From Archaeoglobales archaeon (lineage in GTDB: Archaea > Halobacteriota > Archaeoglobi > Archaeoglobales > Archaeoglobaceae), in the NCBI GenBank assembly GCA_029984855.1, contig JARQZL010000025.1, positions 1 to 44,310 on the forward strand: a stretch of 44,310 bases of DNA, given 5' to 3'. Below, in pieces: positions 8,632-16,754 of the stretch (position 1 is its first letter; each line of letters opens with the position of its first letter). The position numbers and the translations under genes were made by a program. The notes beneath the pieces are model-generated. The model ran no database searches. It saw nothing but the letters and a program-made list of their open reading frames with translations, and was not told the origin of the DNA.

Positions 8632-8704
8632 ATCTCAAGATATAAGTGTTTTGGAATTTATGCTTTCAGTTCTGACACATTTCAAATTCATCAAAAGTGT
8701 AAGG

Positions 8705-8845
8705 TCAGTTAAGAATGGCTGCAACCTTCGCAGAGAGACGGATTGTGTTTCCACATTTTACACATGCGTAGTAATTAAAGCGTCCATCCTTTCTCACCAT
8801 CTTGTAGTATGAACACCCACAGTTCGGGCAGTGCATCCGCAGCAT
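8705..8845 (-). CDS. Small zinc ribbon protein, function unknown
   Basis: 46 residues starting MLRMHCPNCGCSYYK. Two Cys-x2-Cys pairs (CPNC and CVKC) separated by about 20 residues, with aromatic and basic residues between, form a classic zinc ribbon. The C-terminal IRLSAKVAAIL may be a short helix. TTTAAATA lies ~25-30 bases before the ATG, suggesting a leaderless transcript. A second ATG at 8836 is possible. I do not recognise a specific family; small ribbons like this often bind nucleic acid or basal factors. Confidence 0.65.
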   Translation of the reverse strand: MLRMHCPNCGCSYYKMVRKDGRFNYYACVKCGNTIRLSAKVAAILN

Positions 8846-8927
8846 GTATAATGATAAATAGTGATATTTAAAAAGCTTTCGCACCTCCATCGCAAGGATT
8901 ATATTATCCGGAGTTTCAGCAAGGCAA

Positions 8928-9064
8928 GGGGTCGTGGCGTAGCCAGGCAGCGCAGCGGGCTCCAGCGGTGATGATGACAAACGGGTCTGCTGATGCGTGA
9001 TGACCCGTTGGAGCACTGACCCGAAGAGACCCGCGGGTCGTGGGTTCAAATCCCACCGGCCCCA
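8928..9064 (+). tRNA. tRNA-Trp (CCA anticodon) with intron
   Basis: Acceptor GGGGTCG pairs with CGGCCCC; T-arm GTGGG/TTCAAAT/CCCAC; D-arm GCGT/GCGC. Anticodon CCA is at 8962-8964. A 63-base intron (8966-9028) interrupts after position 37; the exons give a 74-base mature tRNA. The 3' CCA is not encoded. Both exon-intron boundaries lie beside the GCGGG/CCCGC anticodon stem, as expected for splicing by the archaeal endonuclease. Confidence 0.93.
8966..9028 (+). ncRNA. tRNA-Trp intron acting as box C/D guide RNA
   Basis: Contains box C GTGATGA (8968), box D' CTGA (8990), box C' GTGATGA (8997) and box D CTGA (9016). The sequence before box D, TGGAGC, pairs with the anticodon loop so that the fifth base upstream faces C34 (8962). 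The sequence before box D', CGGGTCT, pairs across the 3' splice site so that the fifth base faces C39 (9030). This is the known arrangement in archaeal pre-tRNA-Trp, guiding 2'-O-methylation of positions 34 and 39; here residue 39 is C, not U. Confidence 0.88.
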
Positions 9065-9146
9065 CATTTGCTCTGATCTGCTACTCATTGCTGAAAGAAT
9101 ATTCACTTAAGATAGCCATTTAAATCATGATGGCAAACCAGATGCC

Positions 9147-9977
9147 ATGATAATAACAGACGATCACATGCACATATACAACCACCTCCGCCTGAAGGCT
9201 TTAGAGGAGTTCAAAAAAGCTGGAGGTACTCATGTACTCCTTGTCTCCCTTTTAAGCAAGCACTACGATGTGAGGCCTGAAACAGGAAAGGAGTTCAAAA
9301 GAGTCTTTGATTGCCACATCAATACCGTAGAGAAAGCAAACAAAATAGTAAGGGCATATGCAGTCCTTGCAGTCCATCCTGCGGAGATAACAATTCTCGG
9401 CGGGAGGCTTGGGTTTAGAAGGGCAGCGGAGGTTATGATGGAGGCCATTGATCTTGCGGGAGAGTACGTTGAGGAAGGAAAAGCTATCGCGATAAAAAGT
9501 GGAAGACCGCACTACAAAGTTGACGGGAAAATCTGGCAGCTCAGCAATGAAGTGATGCAGCATGCCTTCGAGATTGCAAAAGATGTCGGATGTGCTGTAC
9601 AGCTCCATACGGAAAGCTACACGAGAGATGGCATTGAGGAAATAGCGAGAATGGCAGATAAGGCAGGTTTGAAGAGAGAAAGAGTTGTCAAGCATTTCTC
9701 CCCGCCACGTGTGAAGGATTTTGAAGAGGTCGGGATATTTCCATCTGTTATAGCAATGGGAGATAACGTGCTCAAGGCTGCAAAGCAGGGTGCACGCTTC
9801 ACGGTTGAAACTGACTATATAGATGATGCAAAAAGACCTGGAGCTGTTCTCGGCCCGAAAACTGTACCGAGAAAGGTAAAGGAACTATTGAAACATGGCT
9901 TCAATGAGGACTTCATACACAAAATATGCGTGGAGAACATCGAACGCATTTACGGTGTTGATGTCTCCGGATTTTGA
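9147..9977 (+). CDS. TatD-like metal-dependent hydrolase
   Basis: 276 residues, TIM-barrel amidohydrolase of the archaeal TatD-related group (COG1099). Metal-binding features are the N-terminal DDHMHIY, VHPAEI, VQLHTES (residues ~150), VVKHFSPPRV and VETDYIDD near the C-terminus. Family members are putative nucleases or hydrolases; the substrate is unknown. ATG 9147 follows a gap of 82 bases after tRNA-Trp. Its 3' end overlaps the convergent pantothenate-pathway gene by 28 bases. Confidence 0.85.
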   Translation: MIITDDHMHIYNHLRLKALEEFKKAGGTHVLLVSLLSKHYDVRPETGKEFKRVFDCHINTVEKANKIVRAYAVLAVHPAEITILGGRLGFRRAAEVMMEAIDLAGEYVEEGKAIAIKSGRPHYKVDGKIWQLSNEVMQHAFEIAKDVGCAVQLHTESYTRDGIEEIARMADKAGLKRERVVKHFSPPRVKDFEEVGIFPSVIAMGDNVLKAAKQGARFTVETDYIDDAKRPGAVLGPKTVPRKVKELLKHGFNEDFIHKICVENIERIYGVDVSGF

Positions 9978-10723
9978 TGAAATGATGCCATACCGGTAAG
10001 ATAGTCTCTTATACTTTCTATAGCTCTTTTCAGCATTATGCCGTTATCGTAATTACTCAGAATTCTTTCAAGTTCTTCTTTCTCAAGTTTTTTCATGTTT
10101 TTCGCCATCTCTATCATATTCGGTATCGCCCTCACGATGTTATCGACTATACTCACATCCGCCATCCGGGCTGTTCTTGAAAGTGGATTGAGGTCTATGG
10201 CCACAACCTTCTTTCCAGCTCTTCTCAACGCCTCACACCTGTCTCCATCCTCAAGAGCTACAAGCACAACATCCGCGATATATATCCCTCTGCTATCCAC
10301 TATCCTTCTTGCATGTTCTATTCCCTCAAGTTCAGCATCACCAGCAGCGAGAACCTCACAGTCGAAGCGTTCAAGCCACTTCTTAACCGTATCTGCTCTC
10401 TTCCTGCTCCAGTGAAACAGGTTCACCTCCAGTGGAGCGTTTAATGCTTTTGATAGCTCTGCCAGCTCTTCTGCTGCAAGTGCAGCAGCGTTTCCATTTA
10501 CAGATATAACCGGTCTTTTTGCAAGAAGCATGAGCGCAACACCTGCCCTTTCAGCCTCCATTGCAAAATCTCTCGTCACCTCTCCAAGAATATAATCAAA
10601 GGTTTCACCCCTGCCGTGAGCTATCAGCCCTTCCAGAACAACCACTCCTTCTTCAAAGCCCTCAACAAGCTTTTTTCGCATTAAAAGAGAGAAGTATCTG
10701 GGATGAGATGGGGGGATCTGCAT
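9950..10723 (-). CDS. 4-phosphopantoate--beta-alanine ligase
   Basis: 257 residues beginning MQIPPSHPRYFSLLMRKKLVEGF, the signature of archaeal phosphopantothenate synthetase (COG1701). It joins 4-phosphopantoate and beta-alanine with ATP, replacing bacterial PanC in coenzyme A synthesis. Further conserved blocks are LIAHGRGETFDYILGE, VNGNAAALAAEEL, EVNLFHWSRKR, VVAIDLNPLSRTAR, and IVDNIVRAIPNM. It ends inside the convergent TatD-like gene and is the second gene after a DUF5611-like gene, two bases apart. Confidence 0.9.
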   Translation of the reverse strand: MQIPPSHPRYFSLLMRKKLVEGFEEGVVVLEGLIAHGRGETFDYILGEVTRDFAMEAERAGVALMLLAKRPVISVNGNAAALAAEELAELSKALNAPLEVNLFHWSRKRADTVKKWLERFDCEVLAAGDAELEGIEHARRIVDSRGIYIADVVLVALEDGDRCEALRRAGKKVVAIDLNPLSRTARMADVSIVDNIVRAIPNMIEMAKNMKKLEKEELERILSNYDNGIMLKRAIESIRDYLTGMASFHQNPETSTP

Positions 10724-10725
10724 GG

Positions 10726-11034
10726 TTACTCCTTTTCTATTGACTTCTTCAGCCGCTTCTGCCTCTCCCTTGCTGTATAGCCTGTCAGCTCCTCCAGAAA
10801 TCTGTTGTATGTTTTCAGGGTATCTGTTGCGACATCATTGGAGACTGCCGGATTCGTTTTTGATTCCACAATCAGTTTTTTGCTCTGAATTTTAAGCTTC
10901 AGCTCCTCTATCGCCCCGTAACTCACAATGTACGTGTCTCCTTCCCTCCTGAAGTCGCCAAAGTACTTCTTTATTGCTTCTTCCAGCCTCTCTTCATTCG
11001 GTTTAAATCCCCGTTTGAACTGATACTCTCTCAT
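10726..11034 (-). CDS. Conserved archaeal protein, DUF5611-like
   Basis: 102 residues, starting MREYQFKRGFKPNEERLEEAIKKYFG and ending in a very basic tail (ARERQKRLKKSIEKE). The size and the REYxFKRG start resemble the archaeal DUF5611 family. No catalytic motif is visible; alternating beta strands (YIVSYGAIEELKLKI, KKLIVESKT) suggest a small alpha-beta domain. ATG 11034 is preferred over the TTG at 11037. It lies directly upstream of the phosphopantothenate synthetase gene and is probably co-transcribed. Confidence 0.65.
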   Translation of the reverse strand: MREYQFKRGFKPNEERLEEAIKKYFGDFRREGDTYIVSYGAIEELKLKIQSKKLIVESKTNPAVSNDVATDTLKTYNRFLEELTGYTARERQKRLKKSIEKE

Positions 11035-11105
11035 CAAAACGGGCAGTGCAGCATTGCAGATAATACTTTTGCAATCAGGGGAGAGGTTAAATAGGATTGC
11101 AGTTA

Positions 11106-11837
11106 ATGCAGTTTATGGGAACCAAGATTCTTGTTGAGGGTATTGATGTGGAGAACCCAGTAGTACTGACAAGCTTTCCTGGAATAGGACTTGTGGGGAC
11201 AATTACCGCAGCACACTACATGTCGGAGCTTAACCTTGAGCCCGTAGGCCTTATAGAGTCCGAAATGCTACTTCCAATTGCACTCGCTGCCGAGGGCATT
11301 ATTCAACCCCCGGTAAGAATTTATCAGTCAAAGGAGAAGAACTTTATCCTCATACACTCCGATGTTCCAATCATTCCAGAGCTTGCCTACGAGATGAGTA
11401 AAAAGATAGTTGAGTGGGCTGCGAGCATAAAAACAACCCGGATACTGTCTATTGCCGGTGTTGCAACCTTTGAAGGAGATAAACGGAGAGTTTTTGGAGC
11501 TGCAACCACAAAGGAGTTACTCGATGAGATAAGAGACTACGTGGAGATATTCAGGAGCGGCACTATTTCAGGTATTGCGGGCTCAATCCTGAATGAGTGC
11601 GTGGCGAGGAAGTTTCCGGGCTTTGCAATTCTTGGCGAGACTATGGGCTTCAATCCAGATCCAAGAGCTGCTGCAGAGGTCGTAAACGTGCTGAACAGCA
11701 TGTTTGGATGGGATATAAGCGTGGAAAAGCTTCTTAAACAGGCAGAGATTATTGAGGCACAGCTTCAGAAGCTTGCAGATCAGACAAGAATGCATGAGCA
11801 GGCGGTTAAGAAAGAGGAGTTGCCCATGTTCGGGTGA
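11106..11837 (+). CDS. PAC2 family protein, second paralogue
   Basis: About 243 residues. NPVVLTSFPGIGLVGTITAAHYM, VRIYQSKEKNFILIHSDVPI, SIAGVATFEGDKRRVFGAATTKEL, and GSILNECVARKFPGFAILGETMG show a PAC2 domain related to that at 3263. This one lacks the long Glu/Gln tail but ends with a helical, charged segment. TTAAATA lies about 20 bases before the first ATG (11106), so the message may be nearly leaderless; ATG 11115 is an alternative. The DUF473 gene follows with overlapping stop and start region (TGATG). Confidence 0.85.
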   Translation: MQFMGTKILVEGIDVENPVVLTSFPGIGLVGTITAAHYMSELNLEPVGLIESEMLLPIALAAEGIIQPPVRIYQSKEKNFILIHSDVPIIPELAYEMSKKIVEWAASIKTTRILSIAGVATFEGDKRRVFGAATTKELLDEIRDYVEIFRSGTISGIAGSILNECVARKFPGFAILGETMGFNPDPRAAAEVVNVLNSMFGWDISVEKLLKQAEIIEAQLQKLADQTRMHEQAVKKEELPMFG

Positions 11838-11842
11838 TGAAC

Positions 11843-12232
11843 ATGAGGTGCCATGTTCTTACCGGGATTTCGAGAAGAGCGCTTGAAGACCTTGTAAGAA
11901 GAAACATTAGAACCATAGAGCTGAGAAGTGCACATAACGTTGCTACAGCAATGAAAGCTGAACCCGGAAGTTGCGTGCTGCTAACAACAGCAAAACTCTA
12001 TGACATCGACAGAGGAACAACAGGAATATTGGCTGAAGTAACTGGAAGAGAGGTAATGTCTCACTCTATCGTATTTGCGTCCGATCGTTACATAGAAGAG
12101 GATGAGATGACCGTCATAAGATTGAGGCTTACACCAAAGTGCGTTGGTAGGGTGGTTTCAGTCTACAGCACCGGAATCCTGGATACTACAGAGGCAGATG
12201 TTGTAGAGATCAGCTACTTCGATGCAAGATAG
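11843..12232 (+). CDS. DUF473 family protein
   Basis: 129 residues from MRCHVLTGISRRALEDLVRR. The N-terminus and the following TIELRSAHNV, GSCVLLTT and GTTGILAEV segments resemble archaeal DUF473 proteins, whose function is unknown. GGTGAT four bases before ATG 11843 supports this start over GTG 11834. It follows PAC2 directly, so the two are probably co-expressed. Its 3' end overlaps the convergent sua5 gene by 23 bases. Confidence 0.7.
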   Translation: MRCHVLTGISRRALEDLVRRNIRTIELRSAHNVATAMKAEPGSCVLLTTAKLYDIDRGTTGILAEVTGREVMSHSIVFASDRYIEEDEMTVIRLRLTPKCVGRVVSVYSTGILDTTEADVVEISYFDAR

Positions 12233-13172
12233 CTTCTTCCAGCTTTTTCATTATAGCTCTGCCAAGTCCCTTTCTCTCTACCTCTTCAACCACTATCACA
12301 TCCACACTCTTTTCAAGCTCCCTCAGGGCTGAAAACAGGTTTTTTGCAACCTCCTCCATACTTCTTCCAAGCCACACGACCTTCTCTGCATCACATCTTG
12401 TGGTTATGCATGCCGCACCAACTTTCAGTCCTTTCCTACTGAATTCTTCAACCATAACTTCCATTTCATTCGGTTTTGCTACATACAATCTTGCTTTTGT
12501 TCTGTAATGGCCGAACGGCCTCGTATCCACAACTTCAACTTCAATACCAGCTTTCTCAAGCATTTCCGGTGTTACAGCTCCCATCCTGAGAATCTTCGCA
12601 GGCTTACTCCTGACATCGAGAACTGTTGATTCTATGCCGATCTTTACTTCTCCACCGTCTATTATCGCATCTATTCTATCCCCAAGGTCTTCTATAACGT
12701 GTTCTGCCTTTGTAGGGCTCAATCTCCCTGAAATATTTGCCGAAGGTGCAACAAGCGGTGTGTTTGCAAGCTCTATAAGCATGAGAGCTACGGGATGGTC
12801 GGGCATCCTCACAGCAACACCGCCAGTCCCGGCAGTTACTATATCTGGAATATCCTTCTTGTCTATAACAAGGGCAAGAGGGCCAGGAAAAAAAGTTTCC
12901 ATCAGTTTTTCAGCAATGCCATTTACCTGTGCTATTTCGTAAACCTGCTGTTTGTTCGATACATGGACTATGAGCGGGTTTTTTGCAGGCCTGCCCTTTA
13001 CCTCAAATATCCTTCTTACAGCTCTCTCGTTCATAGCATCCGCTCCAAGACCGTAAACTGTTTCAGTGGGAAATGCCACAAGCCCACCCTTTCTTATGAT
13101 TCTGGCTGCCTCCTCAACTCTCTCTCTTTCCGGTCTCTCGGAGTTTACCTTAATCACCCTGATTGCCTTCAT
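12210..13172 (-). CDS. sua5: L-threonylcarbamoyladenylate synthase Sua5
   Basis: 320 residues, full-length Sua5 with an N-terminal YrdC domain (1-205) and C-terminal Sua5 domain. Motifs: KGGLVAFPTETVYGLGADAMN, KGRPAKNPLIVHV, FFPGPLALVIDK, VAVRMPDHPVAL, PLVAPSANISG. It uses threonine, bicarbonate and ATP to make the precursor of the t6A37 tRNA modification. It stands divergently beside purE (56 bases between start codons). Confidence 0.94.
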   Translation of the reverse strand: MKAIRVIKVNSERPERERVEEAARIIRKGGLVAFPTETVYGLGADAMNERAVRRIFEVKGRPAKNPLIVHVSNKQQVYEIAQVNGIAEKLMETFFPGPLALVIDKKDIPDIVTAGTGGVAVRMPDHPVALMLIELANTPLVAPSANISGRLSPTKAEHVIEDLGDRIDAIIDGGEVKIGIESTVLDVRSKPAKILRMGAVTPEMLEKAGIEVEVVDTRPFGHYRTKARLYVAKPNEMEVMVEEFSRKGLKVGAACITTRCDAEKVVWLGRSMEEVAKNLFSALRELEKSVDVIVVEEVERKGLGRAIMKKLEEAILHRSS

Positions 13173-13228
13173 TGCCAGGCCTTTGTGGTAAAGAATAAAG
13201 AATTTAAGGTATGCGTAGCAGTAGGCAC

Positions 13229-13681
13229 ATGGATGTCGTGATACTGATGGGCTCGAAGTCTGATTTCAGCTTTGCTGAGAAGATAGGTAAGGTTCTGGAG
13301 TCCTTTGGCGTTAAATTCTGCTACAGGGTTGCTTCTGCCCACAAAACTCCTGAAAGGGTTCTTGAGATAGTGAAGGAGTATGATGATTCGATATTTATTA
13401 CAGTTGCTGGCAGAAGCAATGCGTTGAGCGGGATGGTTGACGCAAACACGTGTTGCCCAGTTATAGCCTGCCCGCCTTACTGCGAGAAGTTTGCAGGGCT
13501 TGATATTCTCTCCTCGCTCAGAATGCCATCAGGTATCGCTCCATTGGTTGTGCTCGAACCTGAAAATGCTGCTGTTGCTGCTATCAAGATTCTCGCAATG
13601 AAGAGAACAGAACTAAAGGGTAAAATTGCAGATTACCAGAGAAAGAAAAGACGGGAGATTGAAGATAGCATTCTCAGATGA
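13229..13681 (+). CDS. purE: Phosphoribosylaminoimidazole carboxylase PurE (class II-like)
   Basis: About 150 residues: MDVVILMGSKSDFSFAEKI, VASAHKTPERV, VAGRSNALSGMVDANTCCPVIACPP. Class I PurE has GGAAHLPG at the active site, whereas GRSN-x-L is the pattern of class II enzymes, which use CO2 directly on AIR without PurK. The assignment to class II is from this motif only. ATG 13229 fits the family start; ATG 13211 is also open. The 3' end overlaps the convergent leuD by eight bases. Confidence 0.9.
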   Translation: MDVVILMGSKSDFSFAEKIGKVLESFGVKFCYRVASAHKTPERVLEIVKEYDDSIFITVAGRSNALSGMVDANTCCPVIACPPYCEKFAGLDILSSLRMPSGIAPLVVLEPENAAVAAIKILAMKRTELKGKIADYQRKKRREIEDSILR

Positions 13682-14171
13682 CCATATCTCCGTACTTTTT
13701 CACGTAGTTTACGAGCCCGCCCTCATTGAGGATATTTATCATAACCTCTGGAAGGGGTTTTGCCTTTATTCTCATATCCTTTGTAATGTTCTTAACATCA
13801 CCCGCTGACAGGTCAACCTCGAGTTCATCTCCCTCATCAATACCATCTGTATCAACGATGAGTAAGGGCAATCCGATGTTTATCGCATTTCTGTAGAATA
13901 TACGGGCGAATGACCTCGCAAGCACAGCAGAAACTCCTGCAAGCTTTATAACTATGGGCGCATGTTCCCTGCTACTTCCACAACCAAAGTTCTTTCCCGC
14001 AACTATGAAGTCTCCAGGTCTGACCTTTTCTGCAAATTCAGGGTTTGCATCTTCCATTACGTGCTTTGCAAGCTCCGGCAGGTCACTCCTGAGATGGTAG
14101 TACCTGCCCGGTGTTATGTGATCAGTCGATACGTCGTCCCCAAACTTCCAAGCCCTGCCTTTGAGAATCAT
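13674..14171 (-). CDS. leuD: 3-isopropylmalate dehydratase small subunit (LeuD/homoaconitase type)
   Basis: 165 residues, normal for the small swivelling subunit. Conserved blocks: [66 protein letters not shown]. The large iron-sulfur subunit is not in the window. The substrate loop (HLRS, residues ~26-29) places it among the isopropylmalate/homoaconitase small subunits, but exact substrate cannot be decided. It follows the metal ABC operon by 30 bases on the same strand. Confidence 0.9.
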   Translation of the reverse strand: MILKGRAWKFGDDVSTDHITPGRYYHLRSDLPELAKHVMEDANPEFAEKVRPGDFIVAGKNFGCGSSREHAPIVIKLAGVSAVLARSFARIFYRNAINIGLPLLIVDTDGIDEGDELEVDLSAGDVKNITKDMRIKAKPLPEVMINILNEGGLVNYVKKYGDMVI

Positions 14172-14201
14172 AATCTCCCGTCGTGCTTCAATACTAAAAT
14201 C

Positions 14202-15008
14202 TTACCCCCTCCGATTTACAACAATCAGGGTGAAGTACACGAGGCTTGCAAAAAGCGATGCAATTGCCCCCGGAGATACCGGATAAAAGAATGAAATTCC
14301 GAGTCCTGCAATTCCACTAATCATTGCAATCAGAAATGCAAGAAGGAAAACCTGCCTCACGTTTTTTGAAACTTCCACAGCAGCAGCAGCCGGGGCAACG
14401 AACATTGCAAAAACGAGAATTGCTCCAACGCCCTTAAGCGTTACGACCACCGCTATAGCGATGAGAGATAGCAGGACATAGTTCAGCAGGGTAGCATTCA
14501 CACCATATGCTATTGCCCCCTCTATGTCAAATGAGATGAAAAGAAATTCACGGTAGAATAGAAAGCAGACTGCAACGACCACAAGTGTGGAGATGAACAT
14601 GAGAACAATGTCTTCATTGGTGAGCAGAAATAGATCTCCGAGTAAAAGGCTCCATACCCTTGCGGCGTACTCCCTTATCATTGAGATAAACAGAACAGCA
14701 AGACTCATAGACAGGGCAAAGGATATGCCTATTGCCGTATTTATCCCCTCATCCCTCGAGGCATAACCAGCAGCAATTGCTGTGAATACGGCGAAGAGAA
14801 TTCCGCCGACTATGGGATTCATGCTGAATATGCCGTATGTTTCGAGCACTATGGCAAGGGCAGCTCCTGCAAGAGCGGCATGGCTTGCTCCGGCAACGAG
14901 GAATGAAATGTCCCTGAAAACAGTAAAGGAGCCTGCTACGGATGCATTGATTGCTATAAGAACTATAGCTGCAATTGCCCTCAGAAGGTAGAAAGGGATG
15001 TCAGCCAT
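14202..15008 (-). CDS. Metal ABC transporter permease (ZnuB/MntB family)
   Basis: 268 residues with seven to nine hydrophobic segments. Family blocks: RDISFLVAGASHAALAGAA near the N-terminus, GDLFLLTNEDI mid-protein, and VGAILVFAMFVAPAAAA. It should form the membrane channel with the ATPase at 15001 and binding protein at 15786. ATG 15008 has GGTGAT upstream and overlaps the ATPase stop by eight bases. Zinc, manganese or iron are the likely substrates; the sequence does not say which. Confidence 0.9.
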   Translation of the reverse strand: MADIPFYLLRAIAAIVLIAINASVAGSFTVFRDISFLVAGASHAALAGAALAIVLETYGIFSMNPIVGGILFAVFTAIAAGYASRDEGINTAIGISFALSMSLAVLFISMIREYAARVWSLLLGDLFLLTNEDIVLMFISTLVVVAVCFLFYREFLFISFDIEGAIAYGVNATLLNYVLLSLIAIAVVVTLKGVGAILVFAMFVAPAAAAVEVSKNVRQVFLLAFLIAMISGIAGLGISFFYPVSPGAIASLFASLVYFTLIVVNRRG

Positions 15009-15780
15009 GGGTATCACCGAAGAGCGGATGAACAAACCCTTCCTCACAAACGATGATGGGTATCACAGCCCCGTATGCCTTCACCATGTTCTCAGGCTTC
15101 AGAACCTCTTCCGGAGAGCCGTAGGCAATCAGGTCTTTGTTCAGAAGAAGGATCTTATCAATGCTGTGGATCAGTGGGCTGACATTGTGAACAACTGCAA
15201 TAGCTGTAACACCCTTTCTGGAGAGTTCATCCAGAAGGCCGATTATCCTTTCCTGACTCGGTATGTCAACACCGTTAAATGGTTCATCAAGCAAGAGTAA
15301 CTTTGGTTCTACGGCTATAGCTCTCGCCAGGAGAACTCTCTGCTGCTGTCCTCCACTCAACTCGCTGAATTTTGTATTCCATTTATCATCCAGACCCACC
15401 GCATTTAATGCTTCTCTCGCTTTTCTCATATCCTCTTTACTGAGGGGGGAAAGAGGGCTCTTCCTTACAGCCCTGCCCATAAGAACGATATCTTTAACAA
15501 GTAAAGGTGGTTTCGTCGATATGTGCTCTTTCTGAGGCATGAAGCCTATCAGAGATTTGACCTTCTCACTTTCTTTCCATGGCTCGATTCCAAAAACTCT
15601 AACACTTCCAACCTCCGGTTTTAAAATGCCGAGGAGAACTCGCAGTAACGTTGTTTTACCGGAACCATTTGGCCCAATTATCGCAATAAACTCGCCTTCG
15701 TCTACGCTGAAGGTTATTCCGGATAATGCCTTTACGCCATTGTAGGAGAAGCATAGATTTTCAACCTCTATAGCCTTCAT
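15001..15780 (-). CDS. Metal ABC transporter ATP-binding protein (ZnuC family)
   Basis: 259 residues. Walker A GPNGSGKTT, Q-loop FMPQKEH, signature LSGGQQQR, Walker B LLLLDEPFNGVD and H-loop VVHN are all intact. Placed between the binding protein (five bases upstream) and permease (overlapping), so translation is coupled. Energises uptake of a divalent metal. Confidence 0.92.
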   Translation of the reverse strand: MKAIEVENLCFSYNGVKALSGITFSVDEGEFIAIIGPNGSGKTTLLRVLLGILKPEVGSVRVFGIEPWKESEKVKSLIGFMPQKEHISTKPPLLVKDIVLMGRAVRKSPLSPLSKEDMRKAREALNAVGLDDKWNTKFSELSGGQQQRVLLARAIAVEPKLLLLDEPFNGVDIPSQERIIGLLDELSRKGVTAIAVVHNVSPLIHSIDKILLLNKDLIAYGSPEEVLKPENMVKAYGAVIPIIVCEEGFVHPLFGDTHG

Positions 15781-15785
15781 AGCTT

Positions 15786-16754
15786 CTATATCCTCCTTCT
15801 ACCAAGAACTGCAAAGATGGCGGTCAGAGCTGCAACAGCTGCAAGAACAGCAAGAGCAATTGCTACAATCATGGGTGTGCAGGGTTTTACCTGCTGTGTG
15901 CAGGGTTTTAAGAGCCTAAGAGCATTGAAGTACTGCAAACCCGTATAGGTGTCGTTTTCTCCGGCCATTACAAATTTTACATAAATTACAGGCTTACCTG
16001 TATCTGACGAAATCTGTTCTGCAATTTCTCCTGCCTTCGAGTTTTTCATGAATTCCGGAACTACTATGTACGTATATTCTGAATTCTTGAGTTTTTCTTC
16101 AATATTCGCAAACTCCTTTCCGCTTGCAAAGCCAAGTCCTTCACCAAGCAGCACCGAGCCGACACTCATTCCGCAGTTCTGGATTATATAGCAGACTCCT
16201 GGAACAACTGCAACACATTTCCTGCCTTCCATCCCGTCCTCTACAGAAATGCTCTTTATTGTTTCTCTGGCCTCATTTACCTCCCTCTCAAACTCTTTCA
16301 GGTTTTCGTGAAAGTACCATGCATAATCCGGGCTCAACCGGGAGAGTTTTACCTCAATAGCTCTCGCAATTGCAATGCCATTCTCAAACTTCAGCCAGTA
16401 TCCATGAGGGTTGCTGCTGTACCCGGGAAAGGAGTCAAGTTTAGCGCCAAATGCAGCGTAGTCTTCAAAGTCGATGCAGTTTTTGTAGTTCTCCTTTATC
16501 TTTTCCTCGAAATGCAGGAGCTTTGAATTTGCAAGAACTATCAGGTCAGCTTTTTTAAGACTGTTCATTGTATCCATTGAGATTGAGAAGGCATGCGGAT
16601 CGCTGCCAGGAGGCATTACGCTCGAGACATTTACAACTCCGCCACCAACAGCTTTTACTATTGGCACGAAGTCGGGAACTGTGCACACAACGTTTACAGC
16701 CGAGACAGGGGTTGCAAGAAGCAGAAGTGCGATAATGGCGAATACGGATTTCAT
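15786..16754 (-). CDS. Metal ABC transporter substrate-binding protein (ZnuA/TroA family)
   Basis: 322 residues from MKSVFAIIALLLLATPVSA, a signal peptide without a lipobox Cys. The cluster-A9 fold shows in VVCTVPDFVPIVKAVGG, MPPGSDPHAFSISM (metal His), and VYVKFVMAGEND. At the C-terminus, two KPCT motifs precede a membrane helix ending in GRRRI, so the protein seems anchored by its tail. ATG 16754 follows GGAGGTGGAGGG and overlaps the repressor stop (ATGA). No His-rich loop is present, which slightly favours manganese or iron over zinc. Confidence 0.88.
   Translation of the reverse strand: MKSVFAIIALLLLATPVSAVNVVCTVPDFVPIVKAVGGGVVNVSSVMPPGSDPHAFSISMDTMNSLKKADLIVLANSKLLHFEEKIKENYKNCIDFEDYAAFGAKLDSFPGYSSNPHGYWLKFENGIAIARAIEVKLSRLSPDYAWYFHENLKEFEREVNEARETIKSISVEDGMEGRKCVAVVPGVCYIIQNCGMSVGSVLLGEGLGFASGKEFANIEEKLKNSEYTYIVVPEFMKNSKAGEIAEQISSDTGKPVIYVKFVMAGENDTYTGLQYFNALRLLKPCTQQVKPCTPMIVAIALAVLAAVAALTAIFAVLGRRRI
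15875..15910. repeat. 15-bp direct repeat in the binding-protein tail
   Basis: GTGTGCAGGGTTTTA occurs at 15875-15889 and 15896-15910, exactly 21 bases apart, so the repeat adds seven in-frame residues and doubles a KPCT motif just outside the C-terminal membrane helix. Confidence 0.8.

Noticed and set aside
8705-9106. A 133-residue minus-strand frame covering tRNA-Trp
   Set aside because: Its first two thirds read antisense through the tRNA and its intron; only the last 46 residues look like a protein.
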